Positions 41,726 through 42,462 of a DNA stretch of 42,462 nucleotides are shown here, piece by piece. The notes under the pieces were generated by a model. The model worked only from the letters and a program-made list of their open reading frames with translations, did no database searches and was not told where the DNA came from. The DNA is from Acidobacteriota bacterium. Its GTDB lineage: Bacteria > Acidobacteriota > Terriglobia > Terriglobales > Acidobacteriaceae. Made by a program: the position numbers and the translations under genes. Where the stretch lies: NCBI GenBank assembly GCA_019241535.1, contig JAFAWX010000060.1, positions 1 to 42,462 of the forward strand, written 5' to 3'. Positions within the stretch are counted from its first letter, which is position 1, and each line of letters starts with the position of its first letter.

Positions 41726-42462
41726 ATGGATGCCATTCGGTGCGGGCAGGGAGGCAGGCCGACGGACCTCAGCTGGGAGCATGCTGGTTTGGGGCGCGAC
41801 CGAAGGCGCATACGGCGACACCGCGTCCATACCCCTGCTTACGCCAATTTGAGCGGCAGCACGCGGGGCGCACCGGTCGAACTCTGCGAGATCCTCAACG
41901 TCAGCGAGAGCGGGATATGTATCCAGGCCTCGACGACCATGAGGGTGAACCGGCTGGTTCCCCTCTCCCTTGAACTCTCCGCCACCGGAGCGAGGATTCA
42001 GCTGGTCGGCCACGTGGTCTGGTCCGATGTGTTGGGTAAAACCGGCATTCGCTTTCCGGAGATCGCAGAAGGGGCACGGGCTGAGCTGCTGACATGGCTG
42101 GAGGCGAACGCCCGCGCGGAAGCAGAAAGCATTAGCAAAGCCTTCGCCGCCGGCTCCTACCAGGAATCTCTCGAAAGAAGTTCCGCCTCGGCTTCCGCTT
42201 ATACCTCATTGGTTCAGGAGTGGTCCGAGATCGAGAAGGAAGTGGAGCTGTGCGGTCCGGATCTGGACCCGGCCTTGCACCTAGTAGCCCAGCGCGCGCT
42301 TACTTTGACCTGGGCCAGTGGAACCGCTGTTGCCCTGATCAACAAGCTTGCGCCTTCGGAGATGGTTTGCAGGGCTCGTGCGGGCACGGATTCTCCCGAA
42401 TTGGGAACCCGTCTCGATGCCGGTTCGGGACTTTCCGGGGAATGTGTTCGCAGCGGCCGGGC
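41726..42462 (+). CDS. PilZ-GAF protein (C-terminus beyond window)
   Basis: Translated from the plus strand: the frame opens at ATG 41726 and is uninterrupted to the edge, 245 codons. PilZ-like part: RRHRVHTPAYANL, ILNVSESGICIQA, LVGHVVWSDVLGKTGIRF, ~30-120. Then a helical linker and the start of a GAF domain: LTWASGTAVALINK, CRARAGTDSPELG, LDAGSGLSGECVRSG, which mirrors the GAF sequence of the preceding gene almost block for block. The N-terminal ~25 residues are less certain. Probably a cyclic-di-GMP-responsive sensor; 59 bp after the preceding gene and probably cotranscribed. Confidence 0.75.
   Translation, partial: MDAIRCGQGGRPTDLSWEHAGLGRDRRRIRRHRVHTPAYANLSGSTRGAPVELCEILNVSESGICIQASTTMRVNRLVPLSLELSATGARIQLVGHVVWSDVLGKTGIRFPEIAEGARAELLTWLEANARAEAESISKAFAAGSYQESLERSSASASAYTSLVQEWSEIEKEVELCGPDLDPALHLVAQRALTLTWASGTAVALINKLAPSEMVCRARAGTDSPELGTRLDAGSGLSGECVRSGR

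Noticed and set aside
1-42462. tRNA, rRNA, CRISPR arrays, insertion sequences, attachment sites
   Set aside because: Intergenic stretches were read on both strands; no cloverleaf, regular direct-repeat array, transposase or terminal inverted repeats were found.

Overview
The window reads as a chromosomal segment of a GC-rich Gram-negative bacterium, most probably an Acidobacteriota (Terriglobia/Koribacter-like). The evidence is the pair of VWFA-related proteins of the type abundant in that phylum, the S53 (pro-kumamolisin) protease with its typical C-terminal tail, the BON/glycine-zipper lipoprotein and the mix of MglA, PilZ and GAF proteins. This is an inference from gene content. I see no rRNA, tRNA, CRISPR array, phage or intact insertion sequence.

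Layout. (1) 1-8260 is accessory. A left-running operon encodes a FkbH-like acyltransferase without its HAD domain, an acyl carrier protein and an acyl-AMP ligase of the exosortase-A-associated type (cut by the window edge). It is divergent from a single-module NRPS (degenerate C, A with an aspartate-like code, PCP, no thioesterase). An APH-fold kinase and a family 2 glycosyltransferase follow. (2) 8510-17882 holds mixed housekeeping and envelope genes: secreted S53 protease, RG-rich receiver-like protein, TonB-family protein, HIT hydrolase, RlpA, MutY, a redoxin, a secreted M28 peptidase and a tiny membrane protein. (3) 17891-19287 is a two-subunit 3-oxoacid CoA-transferase, followed by the wreck of an alpha/beta-hydrolase gene. 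(4) 25898 down to 19885 is an aromatic amino acid operon: trpC-trpF-trpB-trpA, chorismate mutase, DAHP synthase, tyrA. (5) 25992-33646 holds MglA, two divergent VWFA-related secreted proteins, family 5 uracil-DNA glycosylase, MurB, a bacilliredoxin, a lipoprotein, a DinB-like protein and a secreted coiled-coil protein. (6) 33692-42462 is signalling and surface biology: a PAS protein with a broken histidine-kinase core, prepilin peptidase, a DUF4118/PAS sensor kinase, a BON lipoprotein, a PilZ protein, MobA, an MlaF-like ABC ATPase, a GAF protein and a PilZ-GAF protein running off the right edge.

How it fits together. The most unusual locus is the first 8 kb. An acyl-ACP system and an aspartate-loading carrier protein sit back to back beside a kinase and a polyprenol-phosphate-type glycosyltransferase. 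This suggests synthesis of an acyl or aminoacyl decoration for a surface polysaccharide or lipid, rather than a free peptide. A 10-base sequence (GTAACCTCGG) recurs in three intergenic regions, upstream of the kinase, mglA and PilZ genes, and a related 9-base-period tandem lies in the NRPS/FkbH divergent promoter, so a shared regulator is possible. The trp/aro operon has a strong intercistronic hairpin between trpB and trpA.
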